DNA of 64,000 bases from the NCBI GenBank assembly GCA_963712065.1, contig CAVQGM010000001.1, positions 1,736,001 through 1,800,000 of the forward strand, in the 5' to 3' direction. The notes beneath the pieces are model-generated. The model did no database searches. It worked only from the letters and a program-made list of their open reading frames with translations, and was not told where the DNA came from. Source of the stretch: CAVQGM01 sp963712065 (GTDB taxonomy: Bacteria; Actinomycetota; Acidimicrobiia; Acidimicrobiales; Acidimicrobilacustridaceae). Shown here piece after piece: positions 62,938 through 64,000 of this stretch (position 1 is its first letter; each line of letters opens with the position of its first letter). A program made the translations under genes and the position numbers.

Positions 62938-62971
62938 GTCGTCCGGGGCGGGTGAGCCCGCCCCGGACGAC
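62938..62971. terminator. Terminator after the second PstS-like gene
   Basis: A 15-bp perfect stem (GTCGTCCGGGGCGGG and its complement) with a TGAG loop, 15 nt past the stop. Strong, without a U-tract. Confidence 0.8.
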
Positions 62972-63029
62972 ATCGGTGCTCGCTCCACCCTCCCTCACCC
63001 CTTCCCGTCTTCCTCTCGAAGGAGCCCCC

Positions 63030-64000
63030 TTGTCCACTCCACCATCCACCCGTCGCACCAGAGCGGTCGCGCTGGTCGCGCTGGTCGCGCTGCTGCTGGG
63101 CAGCCTCTGGGCCGGCGCCGCCGGCGCCGATACGCCCACCCCGCCGTCGTCGGGCCCGTTCACGCTGAGCGTGACGACCGGCGGCAACACCTACACGTAT
63201 CCGGCCAACAACGCCGGTGGTTCCGTGACCGGGCCGACCATCCCCAACGTGACCGACGGTCAGCTGGCCACGGTGGACGTGAGCATCCCGGGTGGCGGCG
63301 CCATCGCCGTCGTCGACGTCCGCCAGTGCAAGGGCGGCGTGTCGGTCAACAACCTGGGCGACTTCGACCCGTTCCAGACCAACCTGTGCTCGACCGTGGT
63401 CCTCGGGGCCGGCTCCGGCAACGCCGTCGCCGGAGCCTACGCAACGTCGGGCCCGCTCGCGCCGGGCACGGCCTCGACCAGCGTGCCGTTCAACCTCGGC
63501 ACCGGCAGCGCGCCGACCATCGCCGACCCGTTCGGCGGGCCGGACCTGCCCGGCTTCAGCTGCGACGCGGCCAACCCGTGCCAGCTCGTCGTGTTCACGA
63601 GCGTCGCCTCGGGCGGCGGCTCCCTCAACTACCAGAGCTTCCCGATCAACTTCGCCTCGACGGCCCCTCCGGGCGCGCCGGGCACCCCCGTGGCCACCGC
63701 CGGCAGCAACGGCGCGGCCAACCTGAGCTGGACGGCCGCGCCGGGCGCGGCGAGCTACACCGTCGCCTCGACCCCGACCGGCGCGAGCTGCACCGTGGCC
63801 AGCGGCGGTTCGGGCACCTCGGCGAGCTGCACCGGCCTCGCGGTCTTCACGCCGTACTCCTTCGTGGTGACCGCGGTGAACCCGTTCGGCACCGCCGCCT
63901 CGGCGGCATCGAACAGCGTCACCTCGTCGCCGACGGCGCCGACCATCACCGGTGCCAACGCCGGCAACGAGTCGATCCTCGTGAACTGGAGCCCCGCTGG
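63030..64000 (+). CDS. Secreted protein with fibronectin type III-like domains (partial, TTG start)
   Basis: At least 323 residues from a TTG at 63030, chosen because AAGGAG (63019-63024) lies 5 nt upstream and the reading begins a good signal peptide: a basic start, RTRAVALVALVALLLGSLWA, and cleavage near AGA-ADT. The first about 175 residues are a beta-rich domain with VVDVRQCKGGVSVNNL and FSCDAANPCQLVVF, holding paired Cys. From about residue 215, PGAPGTPVATAGSNGAANLS and PYSFVVTAVNPFGTA define fibronectin type III domains; a second begins at the window edge. It is probably a surface or extracellular adhesin-like protein. The 3' end is outside. Confidence 0.8.
   Translation, partial: MSTPPSTRRTRAVALVALVALLLGSLWAGAAGADTPTPPSSGPFTLSVTTGGNTYTYPANNAGGSVTGPTIPNVTDGQLATVDVSIPGGGAIAVVDVRQCKGGVSVNNLGDFDPFQTNLCSTVVLGAGSGNAVAGAYATSGPLAPGTASTSVPFNLGTGSAPTIADPFGGPDLPGFSCDAANPCQLVVFTSVASGGGSLNYQSFPINFASTAPPGAPGTPVATAGSNGAANLSWTAAPGAASYTVASTPTGASCTVASGGSGTSASCTGLAVFTPYSFVVTAVNPFGTAASAASNSVTSSPTAPTITGANAGNESILVNWSPA

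Overview
The window is very GC-rich, densely packed bacterial chromosome. It looks like a high-GC actinobacterium, tentatively an Acidimicrobiia-like lineage. The gene content supporting this is: furA-katG, an F420-type luciferase-like oxidoreductase, a deazaflavin-type nitroreductase, a DUF222 (13E12-like) gene behind a LexA box, a stand-alone LigD polymerase domain, an LPXTG protein, and many GTG starts. The placement is an inference; no rRNA or tRNA is present. A recurring feature is TAnnnT ending 5-8 nt before an ATG or GTG, seen upstream of about 15 starts and implying widespread leaderless transcription.

Layout. 1-7.3 kb: a truncated sensor histidine kinase, a DUF2252 protein, a hydrolase, a methyltransferase, a nucleotidyltransferase toxin-like gene with a broken XRE partner, and a small VOC-TetR-DUF1801 operon with a visible operator. 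7.3-11 kb: an SDR translationally coupled to a large cyanobacterial AAR-like acyl reductase with an extra N-terminal domain, then a VapBC pair. 11-18.6 kb: LigD polymerase, a cyclase fragment, a nitrobindin-like protein, a thioredoxin-CcdA fusion, and a metal and redox block (Dps, ZIP transporter, DUF2202, 1-Cys peroxiredoxin, DUF302). 18.7-21.5 kb: furA-katG. 21.5-33.6 kb: acyl-CoA synthetase, GGDEF-EAL protein, hydrolase, MFS transporter, thioesterase, carbonic anhydrase, CorA and DUF2804. 33.7-43.4 kb: a giant cyclase-ATPase-LuxR regulator, P450, ene-reductase, acyl-CoA dehydrogenase, SDR, a DapB-like protein and a Ddn-like protein. 43.4-55.6 kb: a membrane spermidine-synthase-like protein, a flavodoxin, a DUF222 gene missing its HNH core, an MFS gene with an in-frame TGA, an unannotated 56-aa Cys-rich gene, a second DapB-like gene, a peptidase S51-GNAT fusion, a metallo-beta-lactamase, a Baeyer-Villiger monooxygenase, an LLM oxidoreductase and PurU. 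55.7-64 kb: an LPXTG protein, then pstC-pstA-pstB-pstS, a second secreted PstS-like protein, and a fibronectin-III secreted protein running off the edge.

Functional themes. Peroxide and metal defence is grouped between 14.8 and 21.5 kb. Lipid and xenobiotic oxidation genes (AAR-like, acyl-CoA synthetase, thioesterase, ACAD, P450, ene-reductase, BVMO, LLM) are scattered, which suggests a heterotroph using fatty acids or complex organics. The last 8 kb is a phosphate-uptake and cell-surface module with two unusual binding proteins. Several loci are visibly decaying: the antitoxin, a beta-lactamase scar, the cyclase fragment, a three-frame remnant near 45 kb, the DUF222 deletion and the MFS nonsense codon.
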